Positions 6,534 to 11,953 are shown, numbered from the stretch's first letter. The stretch: 64,000 nt of DNA from a virus (IMGVR_UViG_3300035670_000102:1-64000), one strand, 5' to 3'. Translations and numbers: made by a program. The notes: a model not told the origin generated them from the sequence alone.

Positions 6534-6761
6534 ATGACTCGTCAATTTGATGTGAACTCCTCTGCAATTTCTGCTCTGAGCATGAATGAGGATCTGGTGA
6601 CTGTCACCTTTTCATCTAACGGCAAAGAGTATAGCTACCGTGCTCAAGATCCTGGAACCTTTGTTGCTGATCTGGAGCAGGTGATCGCTGATCCTGAGGG
6701 TTCTGTGGGTCGGTTTGTCAATCAGGCAATCCGCACCGACAAGACCCTTGTGGAGGTCTGA
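6534..6761 (+). CDS. KTSC-domain-like protein (75 aa)
   Basis: MTRQFDVNSSAISALSMNED... matches the small KTSC pattern: VxSSxI near the start, a central beta sheet (LVTVTFSSNGKEYSYR), and GRFVNQAIR near the end, equivalent to the usual GKYFNxxIR. KTSC domains are short, found in phages, and have been linked to RNA or nucleic-acid contexts, but no activity is established. Single gene between the tRNA terminator and a strong hairpin. Confidence 0.6.
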   Translation: MTRQFDVNSSAISALSMNEDLVTVTFSSNGKEYSYRAQDPGTFVADLEQVIADPEGSVGRFVNQAIRTDKTLVEV

Positions 6762-6771
6762 CAACTGGCAC

Positions 6772-6800
6772 AGGGAGGGTTTCTGACCCTCCCTCTTCTT
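6772..6800 (+). terminator. G/C hairpin after KTSC gene
   Basis: AGGGAGGGT (6772-6780) pairs with ACCCTCCCT (6786-6794), 9 bp, loop TTCTG, followed by CTTCTT. Preceded by the AACTGGCACA motif. Confidence 0.75.
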
Positions 6801-6832
6801 GGTATTCTACGTTTGTCCCTGAGACACATCCT

Positions 6833-6979
6833 ATGGACTTCGACACTGATTTCTGGTCTGAGATTCAAGATGCTCCTGGTGAGATCTTCGACATTCCTGA
6901 ACTTCGTGAACTTGATGAAGACTATCAGAATGATGAAGCAACTTGGAACGCATTTCTTAACAGCAACTGGGACTTCTAA
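6833..6979 (+). CDS. hypothetical acidic protein (48 aa)
   Basis: MDFDTDFWSEIQDAPGEIFD... to FLNSNWDF. Strongly acidic. First gene of a chain of six tiny genes (6833-7727) linked by overlapping stop/start codons. No family recognised; such acidic mini-proteins are frequent in cyanophage hyperplastic regions. Confidence 0.55.
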   Translation: MDFDTDFWSEIQDAPGEIFDIPELRELDEDYQNDEATWNAFLNSNWDF

Positions 6980-7131
6980 TGATGACACTGACTTCTCTGA
7001 CTTTTGAGGAACTGGATGCAATTCTGGCACTCATTGAGTTTCATGATGATTGGGACGAAGTGAGTGAGAAACTGAATGTAGATGTTTCTGCACTCTATGA
7101 AAAACTCTCTGAAATGAGGGATGAAGTATGA
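6979..7131 (+). CDS. hypothetical protein (50 aa)
   Basis: Overlaps the previous stop (TAATG). MMTLTSLTFEELDAILALIE... to LSEMRDEV, a helical acidic protein. The WDEVSEKLNVDVSALYEKL part resembles a helix-turn-helix-like element, but it is too short to assign. Stop overlaps the next start by ATGA. Confidence 0.55.
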   Translation: MMTLTSLTFEELDAILALIEFHDDWDEVSEKLNVDVSALYEKLSEMRDEV

Positions 7132-7262
7132 TTACTGCAATCGTGGGTGGCGTGATTCTCGCCACCTTTGGCATCATGTTCTACCTTGATGATCGTATGG
7201 GTGGCGGTCTTTATGATCCCGACCCTACTGCTTTTGACCGTTATCGGAGAAATCGCAAATGA
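7128..7262 (+). CDS. small membrane protein (44 aa)
   Basis: One hydrophobic segment (MITAIVGGVILATFGIMFYL) followed by a short charged tail (DPTAFDRYRRNRK), consistent with a single-span protein, N-terminus in the periplasm and basic tail inside. Coupled by ATGA to both neighbours. No family recognised. Confidence 0.55.
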   Translation: MITAIVGGVILATFGIMFYLDDRMGGGLYDPDPTAFDRYRRNRK

Positions 7263-7387
7263 TGCCTGACACTTACAACTTCGCTGGCGACACTGTGACA
7301 GTTCTCGGACTGGTCGGTGTCATCTCCACTGGCATCATCCTGGTGCTATGCTTCACTCGTTACTTCAATTCTCCTCTTCGGAAATGA
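7259..7387 (+). CDS. small membrane protein (42 aa)
   Basis: Residues 13-34 are hydrophobic (VTVLGLVGVISTGIILVLCF), with a basic end (RYFNSPLRK). Second single-span mini-protein in a row, so the pair may act together in the host membrane. Overlaps both neighbours by ATGA. Confidence 0.55.
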   Translation: MMPDTYNFAGDTVTVLGLVGVISTGIILVLCFTRYFNSPLRK

Positions 7388-7584
7388 TCTTCCAAGTTAC
7401 TGACATTGAGTTTGACTTTGAGTCTGATGATGAGGAACTCGATGCTTTCAATCGTGGTATCATCACAGATGAAACCATCGGTCAAATCTGGGAGGCAGAT
7501 GATGAGGAAGATCTAATCGAAGAGATCACATGCGCTACAGGTTGGTGCATCAAATCCATTGATTATCGTCACATTCTCTCATGA
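7384..7584 (+). CDS. hypothetical acidic protein (66 aa)
   Basis: ATG 7384 overlaps the previous stop and is preferred over an in-frame ATG at 7348. MIFQVTDIEFDFESDDEELD... continues IGQIWEADDEEDLIEEITCA and ends YRHILS. Beta-strand start, very acidic helix and a beta hairpin. A recurrent cyanophage small protein; function unknown. Confidence 0.6.
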   Translation: MIFQVTDIEFDFESDDEELDAFNRGIITDETIGQIWEADDEEDLIEEITCATGWCIKSIDYRHILS

Positions 7585-7727
7585 CTAAAGAACTTCTGAT
7601 CGCTCAACTTCGTCTTGGTAAAAATGGGAACGACATCCTTTCGATTCTTGATGCACTGCACAATGGGATGGACAGTGGTGAATCTAGTCAAGATAATGTT
7701 CCAACCCTAGACGAGATCCAGTTCTAG
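7581..7727 (+). CDS. hypothetical protein (48 aa)
   Basis: MTKELLIAQLRLGKNGNDIL... to PTLDEIQF. Amphipathic helices at both ends. Last gene of the ATGA-linked chain; the palindromic repeat CTCGACGAGAT begins 3 bp after its stop. No family recognised. Confidence 0.55.
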   Translation: MTKELLIAQLRLGKNGNDILSILDALHNGMDSGESSQDNVPTLDEIQF

Positions 7728-7730
7728 AAA

Positions 7731-7780
7731 CTCGACGAGATGTGCCACATCATCTAGTGGCACATTCAATCTCGACGAGA
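7731..7780 (+). repeat. two ATCTCGACGAGAT-type repeats around a TGTGCCAC hairpin
   Basis: CTCGACGAGAT at 7731-7741 and ATCTCGACGAGA at 7769-7780. Between them TGTGCCAC (7741-7748) and GTGGCACA (7757-7764) form a perfect 8-bp stem. A degenerate copy (CATCGAGATCGAGATC) follows near 7807. Confidence 0.7.
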
Positions 7781-7822
7781 CCTGCATCATCATCTAGATT
7801 ACACACATCGAGATCGAGATCC

Positions 7823-8011
7823 ATGCAAACCGCATTCATCACTCCTATTTCACGCAAGGCAAAGAATCGCTTTGCAAATCTTATGGACAACAATCCTCAA
7901 TGTATTGTCGAACAACACAAGGGAGGAAAACTGTTCATTGCATCTCAGAATCGTAATAATTTCTTCTGGATGCAACTTGACAAAGATCCTGATTGGATGC
8001 TACAATTCTAA
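7823..8011 (+). CDS. hypothetical protein (62 aa)
   Basis: Start chosen at ATG 7823, after the repeat block; the frame is open further upstream but through repeats. MQTAFITPISRKAKNRFANL... then CIVEQHKGGKLFIASQNRNN and DWMLQF: a basic helix followed by a beta hairpin. Similar short proteins occur in cyanophages. Closed by a GGGAGG/CCTCCC hairpin. Confidence 0.6.
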   Translation: MQTAFITPISRKAKNRFANLMDNNPQCIVEQHKGGKLFIASQNRNNFFWMQLDKDPDWMLQF

Positions 8012-8016
8012 CATAA

Positions 8017-8038
8017 GGGAGGAAGGGGTTTGCCTCCC
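8017..8038 (+). terminator. GGGAGG/CCTCCC hairpin
   Basis: GGGAGG (8017-8022) pairs with CCTCCC (8033-8038), loop of 10 nt, six bases after the stop of the preceding gene. No long T-tract. Confidence 0.5.
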
Positions 8039-8114
8039 GCTTGATGAAAGTCACCCTGCGCGAATGAGTACAGATAATTATAGCATATGGGCGTAGGTTC
8101 TATGGGATGTTCAT

Positions 8115-8145
8115 AGGTTGGGGTGGTGCCCAACCTATTTTTTTT
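8115..8145 (+). terminator. strong rho-independent terminator
   Basis: AGGTTGGG (8115-8122), loop GTGGTG, CCCAACCT (8129-8136), then A and eight T residues. The most canonical intrinsic terminator of the left half; it separates the small-gene region from the cassette array. Confidence 0.9.
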
Positions 8146-8365
8146 ATATAATCATATAATACTAGTGTTATATTGTATTGCAGGTTCGGTGGCGATGTGT
8201 TGTTCAGTAGGGATACCCTTCCCCCTTTGGTGCTGGTTGTCCATCTAAAATACCATCAAACCGCCATCAAACCCAGATGCTGTGCCAGTTCGCAAGGTGG
8301 CACAATGGGTCTGGACGGGGGTGGTTTCTGCGCCGTATTGTGTGCTCAGTTCACACCACACCACC

Positions 8366-9100
8366 ATGCTGAACTTCACCAAAGGCAACGCCAAACTGGG
8401 CAAGCAAACCCTGATCTTTAATCTTCCTGCAGGTAAAACCTGCCCCGGTGCATTATTCTGCAAGTCTTTTGCTGTTGTTGATGACAATGGCAAGCGTACC
8501 ATTCAAGACGGCGAGCACACTATCTTCCGTTGCTTCGCTGCATCTTCAGAGGTGCAATATGATGCAGCGTTTGAGAATCGCGCCAACAATTTGCGCCTGA
8601 TTGTTGATGCTCTGCAGAATGGATCTGCTGCAGATCTTATCAACCAAGGCATCCAAGAGTACCGCACAAAGAATACTAAACTCGTGAGAATCCATGAGTC
8701 TGGTGACTTCTTCTCTGGCGCTTATCTTGATGCTTGGATTGAAGTTGCACAGCGCAATCCTGACCTAAAGTTTTATTGCTACTCCAAGAGTTTGCAACTG
8801 TTTCTGAACTTTAATCTTCCTGCTAACTTCTACTTCACCGCATCATATGGTGGCAAGTGGGATCACCTAATTGATGCAGGATTCTTTAAGCGTTACGCTA
8901 AAGTCTTCATGACCGAAGGTGATGCTAACTCTGCAGGGTTAGAAGTTGATCACGACGATTCACACTGTTTCGGTGATAAACCGTTTGCGCTGTTAGTGCA
9001 TGGAACTCAACCTAAAGGTTCTATCTGGGGTGCTGCAATCCGTGCCCGTCGTTCACAACATCAGTTCAGCGGTTACAGTAAGAAACCCGTTGCAGTGTAA
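8366..9100 (+). CDS. phage Gp88-family-like protein (244 aa)
   Basis: Start at ATG 8366, just after a CTCAGTTCACACCACACCAC leader; an in-frame ATG at 8282 lies in the leader region. Sequence LNFTKGNAKLGKQTLIFNLP then KTCPGALFCKS (Cys26, Cys32), RCFAASSE (Cys56) and RIHESGDFFSGAYLDAW fits the phage Gp88 family, in which LP...tCPGA..C and R.H.sGDF..Y...W are conserved. The Cys pattern suggests metal binding. No biochemical role is established. It stands alone with its own leader and terminator, and its GC content is higher than that of the structural genes. Confidence 0.6.
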   Translation: MLNFTKGNAKLGKQTLIFNLPAGKTCPGALFCKSFAVVDDNGKRTIQDGEHTIFRCFAASSEVQYDAAFENRANNLRLIVDALQNGSAADLINQGIQEYRTKNTKLVRIHESGDFFSGAYLDAWIEVAQRNPDLKFYCYSKSLQLFLNFNLPANFYFTASYGGKWDHLIDAGFFKRYAKVFMTEGDANSAGLEVDHDDSHCFGDKPFALLVHGTQPKGSIWGAAIRARRSQHQFSGYSKKPVAV

Positions 9101-9109
9101 GGTATACTT

Positions 9110-9137
9110 AAGGGGGGCAATCGCTCCCCTTTCTTTA
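9110..9137 (+). terminator. G-run/C-run terminator
   Basis: AAGGGGGGC (9110-9118), loop AATC, GCTCCCCTT (9123-9131) with one G-U pair, then TTCTTTA. Ten bases after the stop. Confidence 0.8.
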
Positions 9138-9164
9138 TACTCATTTGTAACAATTAATTCCGCG

Positions 9165-9216
9165 CAGGAGGGGTGGCGACCTTTTTCGTCTTCAGGGCTA
9201 CCCCGCCCCTCTCCTG
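9165..9216 (+). other. possible structured RNA element
   Basis: CAGGAG (9165-9170) pairs with CTCCTG (9211-9216); inside, GGGTGG (9171-9176) pairs with CTACCC (9198-9203), and GAC...GTC closes a small apical loop. The extended hairpin stands in a 245-bp spacer without a gene. It could be a terminator or a leader element. Confidence 0.3.
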
Positions 9217-9315
9217 ATTGTCCCCATATCCTACAGACACCACAGACCCATAAAACCCCAGCAGTGGACAGTTCCACCACTGGCACAAGCTGGTTGATCA
9301 GTGCCCATGATGCTG

Positions 9316-9339
9316 TAGGATTCTCTCAGTTCACACCAC
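9316..9339 (+). promoter_or_regulatory. repeated leader/promoter block, copy A
   Basis: 24 bases starting TAGGATTCTCTCAGTTC and ending ACACCAC, identical to 9682-9705. It ends 6 bp before the ATG of the wHTH-like gene. TAGGAT could act as the -10 box. A shorter relative (CTCAGTTCACACCAC) precedes the ATG at 8366. Confidence 0.5.
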
Positions 9340-9345
9340 TGAACC

Positions 9346-9645
9346 ATGTTCACCTCTCTCACCGATCGCAACACGTTTGGCGCTACGTACCGCTGGGCGA
9401 TCCTGTCGGTTCTGCCGATGGATGATGGCAGCGGTTGCACCGATCAGGATGGGATGCGCCCCACCGACATTAACAACGCTCTGGGGATGCCAAATGAGGC
9501 CCGCACAGCCCTCTCCCTGACCCTTAAGCGTATGGCTGCAGAAGGGCTGATTAAGCGCCATGAGCTGGGCGCCCACTGGGTTGAGTACACTCGCCTGCTA
9601 CCGCTCCGCAAGCGCGAGCGCGTCGCCCGCTGGATTCAAGGGTGA
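9346..9645 (+). CDS. winged-helix-like protein (99 aa)
   Basis: MFTSLTDRNTFGATYRWAIL... then DINNALGMPNEARTALSLTL and KRMAAEGLIKRHELGAHWVE. The helix - recognition helix (EARTALSLTLKRMAAEGL) - beta wing (IKRHELGAHWVEYTRL) order is that of MarR/winged-helix DNA-binding domains; the C-terminus is very basic (LRKRERVARW). Probably a small transcription regulator. Own leader (copy A) and own terminator. Confidence 0.55.
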   Translation: MFTSLTDRNTFGATYRWAILSVLPMDDGSGCTDQDGMRPTDINNALGMPNEARTALSLTLKRMAAEGLIKRHELGAHWVEYTRLLPLRKRERVARWIQG

Positions 9646-9652
9646 TTCAAAC

Positions 9653-9673
9653 GGGGGGCACCAACCGCCCCCC
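9653..9673 (+). terminator. G6/C6 hairpin terminator
   Basis: GGGGGGC (9653-9659), loop ACCAACC, GCCCCCC (9667-9673), eight bases after the stop codon. Confidence 0.7.
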
Positions 9674-9681
9674 ATCCGTGC

Positions 9682-9705
9682 TAGGATTCTCTCAGTTCAC
9701 ACCAC
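9682..9705 (+). promoter_or_regulatory. repeated leader/promoter block, copy B
   Basis: Exact 24-base copy of 9316-9339, starting 8 bp after the previous hairpin and ending 9 bp before the next ATG. The pair shows that single-gene cassettes here share a control element. Confidence 0.5.
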
Positions 9706-9714
9706 ACCACTCCG

Positions 9715-9969
9715 ATGAACTTTTCCTCTCTGACCTTTTCCGATCACAGTGTCATCAAAGGTGGCACAAAAGCACAACATACCTTTGAGAATGGTTGGGC
9801 GATCAGTGTTGTAGCGGGTCCAAAAAATTCGGGACTCTACGGTGACATTCAGCACGACACTTTTGAGGTTGCTGTGATTCGCCCAAATGGTAACATGCTG
9901 GAGGATGTTATCTGCTGGCAAACTCCAGTTCAGATCACAACATTGATGCACCTGATTGAGATGCTCTGA
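9715..9969 (+). CDS. hypothetical protein (84 aa)
   Basis: MNFSSLTFSDHSVIKGGTKA... is beta-rich (WAISVVAGPKNSGLYG, TFEVAVIRPNGNML), with a C-terminal helix (VQITTLMHLIEML). A recurrent small cyanophage protein as far as I can tell; no function. It has leader copy B and its own terminator. Confidence 0.6.
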   Translation: MNFSSLTFSDHSVIKGGTKAQHTFENGWAISVVAGPKNSGLYGDIQHDTFEVAVIRPNGNMLEDVICWQTPVQITTLMHLIEML

Positions 9970-9980
9970 GGTATCATAAA

Positions 9981-9999
9981 GGGGGAGCAATTCTCCCCC
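9981..9999 (+). terminator. GGGGGAG/CTCCCCC terminator
   Basis: GGGGGAG (9981-9987), loop CAATT, CTCCCCC (9993-9999), then C and TTCC. Eleven bases after the stop. Confidence 0.75.
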
Positions 10000-10020
10000 C
10001 TTCCTATCATCACCACTACC

Positions 10021-10203
10021 ATGGCACTATTCTCTCAGGCAACAGATCTTAAAACCCACCAAACAATATGGGTCGGCACTAATGTTCTCAAAGGTAAATC
10101 GCAAGGTAACTCTCACACTCGCAACTGGGATTATGATGGTCTCACTGCAGTAGAGTTAGCTTATCTGCATACTGATTATCACGGCAACGTTAATCCTTCC
10201 TGA
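10021..10203 (+). CDS. hypothetical protein (60 aa)
   Basis: MALFSQATDLKTHQTIWVGT... to DYHGNVNPS, preceded by a CACCACTACC leader. Polar, probably beta-rich at the start. No family recognised. Next gene begins one base after its stop, so these two share a transcript. Confidence 0.5.
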   Translation: MALFSQATDLKTHQTIWVGTNVLKGKSQGNSHTRNWDYDGLTAVELAYLHTDYHGNVNPS

Positions 10204-10204
10204 C

Positions 10205-10342
10205 ATGTATCCTGCTTTCCTTTCTAACATTCAAATCGAAGAACTTGAGACCTTCGGTGTAATTGAAATGACTGAAGAATTGTTTGACGCTATGATGAAT
10301 TGGTGTCAAGGTGACGGTCCAATTGTAGAAAATCTAGACTAG
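10205..10342 (+). CDS. hypothetical acidic protein (45 aa)
   Basis: MYPAFLSNIQIEELETFGVI... to GDGPIVENLD. Acidic helical mini-protein. The stop TAG lies in an AATCTAGACTAGATT palindrome-like sequence that runs into the repeat pair at 10347. Confidence 0.5.
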   Translation: MYPAFLSNIQIEELETFGVIEMTEELFDAMMNWCQGDGPIVENLD

Positions 10343-10346
10343 ATTG

Positions 10347-10394
10347 CGCACACATTAATCTCGACGAGATCGCACACATTAATCTCGTCGAGAT
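10347..10394 (+). repeat. two 24-bp direct repeats each ending in the ATCTCGWCGAGAT palindrome
   Basis: Units 10347-10370 and 10371-10394 are identical (CGCACACATTA then ATCTCGNCGAGAT) except for the palindrome's central base, A in the first and T in the second. As the palindrome is otherwise self-complementary, the second is the same site on the other strand. They lie 37 bp before the next ATG. Confidence 0.85.
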
Positions 10395-10430
10395 ACACAC
10401 ATAACACACATTCACATCTAGATTCACATC

Positions 10431-10595
10431 ATGAACAACAATCAAAAGCAAATTAATTCAATTGGTTTCACAATTAAATATCAAACACCATATAACAATT
10501 GTGAATGGCGCACACAATCATTCACTACAATAGAAGAGGCAAAAAGAATGATAGAGTTCTATAAGTCTTGTGGATCACCTGCTGAATTAGTATAA
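10431..10595 (+). CDS. hypothetical protein (54 aa)
   Basis: MNNNQKQINSIGFTIKYQTP... then EWRTQSFTTIEEAKRMIEFY. Beta hairpin followed by a helix, like small SPOR-type or host-factor-like folds, but too short to assign. AT-rich, unlike the cassettes on either side. Preceded by CATCTAGATTCACATC. Confidence 0.5.
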   Translation: MNNNQKQINSIGFTIKYQTPYNNCEWRTQSFTTIEEAKRMIEFYKSCGSPAELV

Positions 10596-10596
10596 T

Positions 10597-10675
10597 AAAA
10601 GAATAAAAGAATGAAGAATAAAAGAATGAAGAATAAAAGAATAAAAGAATAAAAGAATAAAAGAATAAAAGAATG
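10597..10675 (+). repeat. AAAAGAAT/GAAGAAT tandem repeat tract
   Basis: About ten near-perfect units of AAAAGAAT with some GAAGAAT variants, purine only on the + strand. Its sequence is the complement of the TTATTCTTTATACT repeats downstream, so the two could pair. Confidence 0.85.
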
Positions 10676-10677
10676 AG

Positions 10678-10854
10678 AGTATAAAGAATAGAGAATGAAT
10701 CTTAAGTAGTTCTTTATTCTTTATACTTTACAATCCTAATTGATTCTTTATTCTTTATACTCTCCATTCAGAAGTGCATTGTGATTCTTATAGTCAGTGG
10801 TGTGGTTAATTCTAATCACAATGCACTTCTCAATGGACAGTTATTCTTTATACT
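10678..10854 (+). repeat. 24-nt inverted repeat flanked by three TTATTCTTTATACT direct repeats
   Basis: Arms 10763-10786 and 10814-10837 are complementary over 24 nt with a single C/C mismatch (core AGAAGTGCATTGTGATT / AATCACAATGCACTTCT), 27-nt spacer. Direct repeats TTATTCTTTATACT at 10714, 10748 and 10841 flank it, and AGTATAAAGAATA (10678-10690) is their inverse. Looks like a cruciform-forming, recombination- or replication-related site. Confidence 0.85.
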
Positions 10855-11047
10855 TTGCAATCGCAATCGGTTCTTGATTTTAATTCAGGTGCAATCGCAA
10901 TCGGTTCTGTGTTTGTGTCAGGTGCAATTGCAATTGATTCTGTATTTGTGAGACCTTAAGGTGCAATCGGTTCTTAATTCTAATTCAGGTGCAATCGCAA
11001 TCGGTTCTTGATTCTTTACACTTTGCAATCGTTGTTTGATTCTAATT
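10855..11047 (+). repeat. iteron-like direct repeats (GGTGCAATCGCAATCGGTTC)
   Basis: Six related units starting at 10855, 10888, 10921, 10960, 10988 and 11022, spaced 28-39 bp; units 1-2 are 33 bp apart. Each has GCAATCG (or GCAATTG), most twice, followed by GGTTCT/GATTCT and an AT-rich tail. No coding potential. The arrangement resembles iterons bound by replication initiators, but no such protein is recognised nearby. Confidence 0.75.
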
Positions 11048-11059
11048 AACATTCAAACT

Positions 11060-11326
11060 TGCCAATGCTGGTATCACCTCCGGTGCCGATCCGTCAAGCG
11101 TTTAACCCATAAGCGTCGCCGATCAAACGGATCTGCTTTTTTGTATCCTGGGATACCGTTTGCCCCTTGTGGGATCGGACGCTGGCGCTTACAGTGAGCG
11201 GAGCGAACCTTGAAAACCGAATAGGGCGATGGGCGGAGCGCGGGTGGCGCTGCGCTTCGCGGGCGACGTGTCGGGCGGGATCCCACGCGCCACCATCGCG
11301 CTATTTAATACTTTCAAGATTCGCCA
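11060..11326 (+). other. GC-rich non-coding island
   Basis: Between the AT-rich repeats and the next gene, with a core at 11167-11300 that is strikingly GC-rich for this genome. It has GATCCGT/ACGGATC (7 bp), GTATCC-TG-GGATAC, and GGTGGCGC/GCGCCACC inverted repeats. Frames across it on both strands give low-complexity Arg/Ala-rich peptides, so I do not call a protein. A structured RNA or an acquired fragment is possible. Confidence 0.5.
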
Positions 11327-11353
11327 TTAGTTACACTTTCACCCTACACTTTC
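11327..11353 (+). promoter_or_regulatory. TTAGTTACACTTTC leader repeat, copy A
   Basis: 27 bases (TTAGTTACACTTTC then ACCCTACACTTTC) nearly identical to 11926-11953. It contains TACACTTTC twice and ends 8 bp before the ATG at 11362. Probably a promoter/leader: TACACT can serve as -10. Confidence 0.45.
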
Positions 11354-11361
11354 ACAGTCCC

Positions 11362-11670
11362 ATGACTATTCTTGTCGGACAAGTTGAAACTCTCATGCCT
11401 GAACTTTTGCAGGCAATGAGTGACGCTGACGCTGCAAAGCGTCGCGTTGATGATCTCAAAGCGCAGATGATTGCGCTGATTGAAGAACCTCAAACGGTCA
11501 AAACTTGCTGGGGTTCGGTTACACTTAACAAGGGCAAACGCTCAGTCAAAGTAACTGACAAGGCGTTAAATGCACAGATCACACTACTCAAAGAGAATGG
11601 AATCTCTGAGGGTAAGTGTCAAGAATCCATCTCCGATCCGTTCATCACGGTTCGAAAGTTGGACCGCTGA
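11362..11670 (+). CDS. hypothetical coiled-coil protein (102 aa)
   Basis: Start at ATG 11362 directly after the leader repeat; the frame stays open upstream through the GC island without support. Residues 1-45 are helical/coiled-coil (ETLMPELLQAMSDADAAKRR, VDDLKAQMIALIEE). The rest is a small basic domain (CWGSVTLNKGKRSVKVTDKA ... ITVRKLDR). The plan, coiled coil plus small C-terminal domain, recalls Gam-like DNA-end-binding proteins, but the similarity is only architectural. Closed by a G/C hairpin. Confidence 0.55.
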   Translation: MTILVGQVETLMPELLQAMSDADAAKRRVDDLKAQMIALIEEPQTVKTCWGSVTLNKGKRSVKVTDKALNAQITLLKENGISEGKCQESISDPFITVRKLDR

Positions 11671-11681
11671 GTTACACTTAG

Positions 11682-11701
11682 GGGGGAGACAATCCTCCCC
11701 C
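11682..11701 (+). terminator. GGGGGAG/CTCCCCC terminator
   Basis: GGGGGAG (11682-11688), loop ACAATC, CTCCCCC (11695-11701), then TTTCTTTTT. Good intrinsic terminator. Confidence 0.85.
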
Positions 11702-11735
11702 TTTCTTTTTACAAACCACACCACACTTTTACGCC

Positions 11736-11921
11736 ATGATGACACTTTCTCTCTGCGATGAGCGTATAGTTTATGAAGCAATCTTCCGCCATGTTGAACA
11801 CTTAGCGGAACAGAATTGGGGCAGTTCCGATTCTATTCTGGCAGCAAAAGTTGCCGTCGATTGCTTCCCCAAACTTGGGTATCCTGTGCCCCATTGGATT
11901 ACTGTTCTGGCACAATCCTGA
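11736..11921 (+). CDS. hypothetical protein (61 aa)
   Basis: Preceded by an ACAAACCACACCACAC leader. MMTLSLCDERIVYEAIFRHV... to HWITVLAQS, mainly helical with a Trp/Pro end. No family recognised. It has no hairpin of its own; the leader repeat copy B follows 4 bp after the stop. Confidence 0.5.
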   Translation: MMTLSLCDERIVYEAIFRHVEHLAEQNWGSSDSILAAKVAVDCFPKLGYPVPHWITVLAQS

Positions 11922-11925
11922 TCAG

Positions 11926-11953
11926 TTAGTTACACTTTCCACCCTACACTTTC
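11926..11953 (+). promoter_or_regulatory. TTAGTTACACTTTC leader repeat, copy B
   Basis: Second copy of the 11327 block with one inserted base (TTTCC instead of TTTC), ending 5 bp before the ATG at 11959. Confidence 0.45.

Larger units (their letters stand above)
8012..8365 (+). other. intergenic region with two terminators and an AT-rich promoter-like block
   Basis: No gene seen. It holds the hairpins at 8017 and 8115, a block with two TATAAT strings (8147, 8155) resembling the one at 4554, a TGTGCCA...TGGCACA inverted repeat at 8281-8304, and the CTCAGTTCACACCAC leader (8345) before the next ATG. From here base composition shifts to higher GC. Confidence 0.5.

Noticed and set aside
9000-9425. 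ORF of 141 codons overlapping the Gp88-like gene end and the following leader
   Set aside because: Runs through a terminator, the structured spacer and leader copy A; out of frame with supported genes.
4616-10394. CRISPR array made of the ATCTCGACGAGAT repeats
   Set aside because: Copies are irregularly spaced over 6 kb, lie partly in genes, have no uniform spacers and no cas genes.
10597-11047. Insertion-sequence ends
   Set aside because: Inverted repeat arms are only 27 nt apart and no transposase is encoded between or near them.
11074-11286. Reverse-strand and forward open frames across the GC-rich island
   Set aside because: Open only because high GC lowers stop frequency; Arg/Pro/Ala-rich low-complexity products. 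The forward frame is kept only from ATG 11362.
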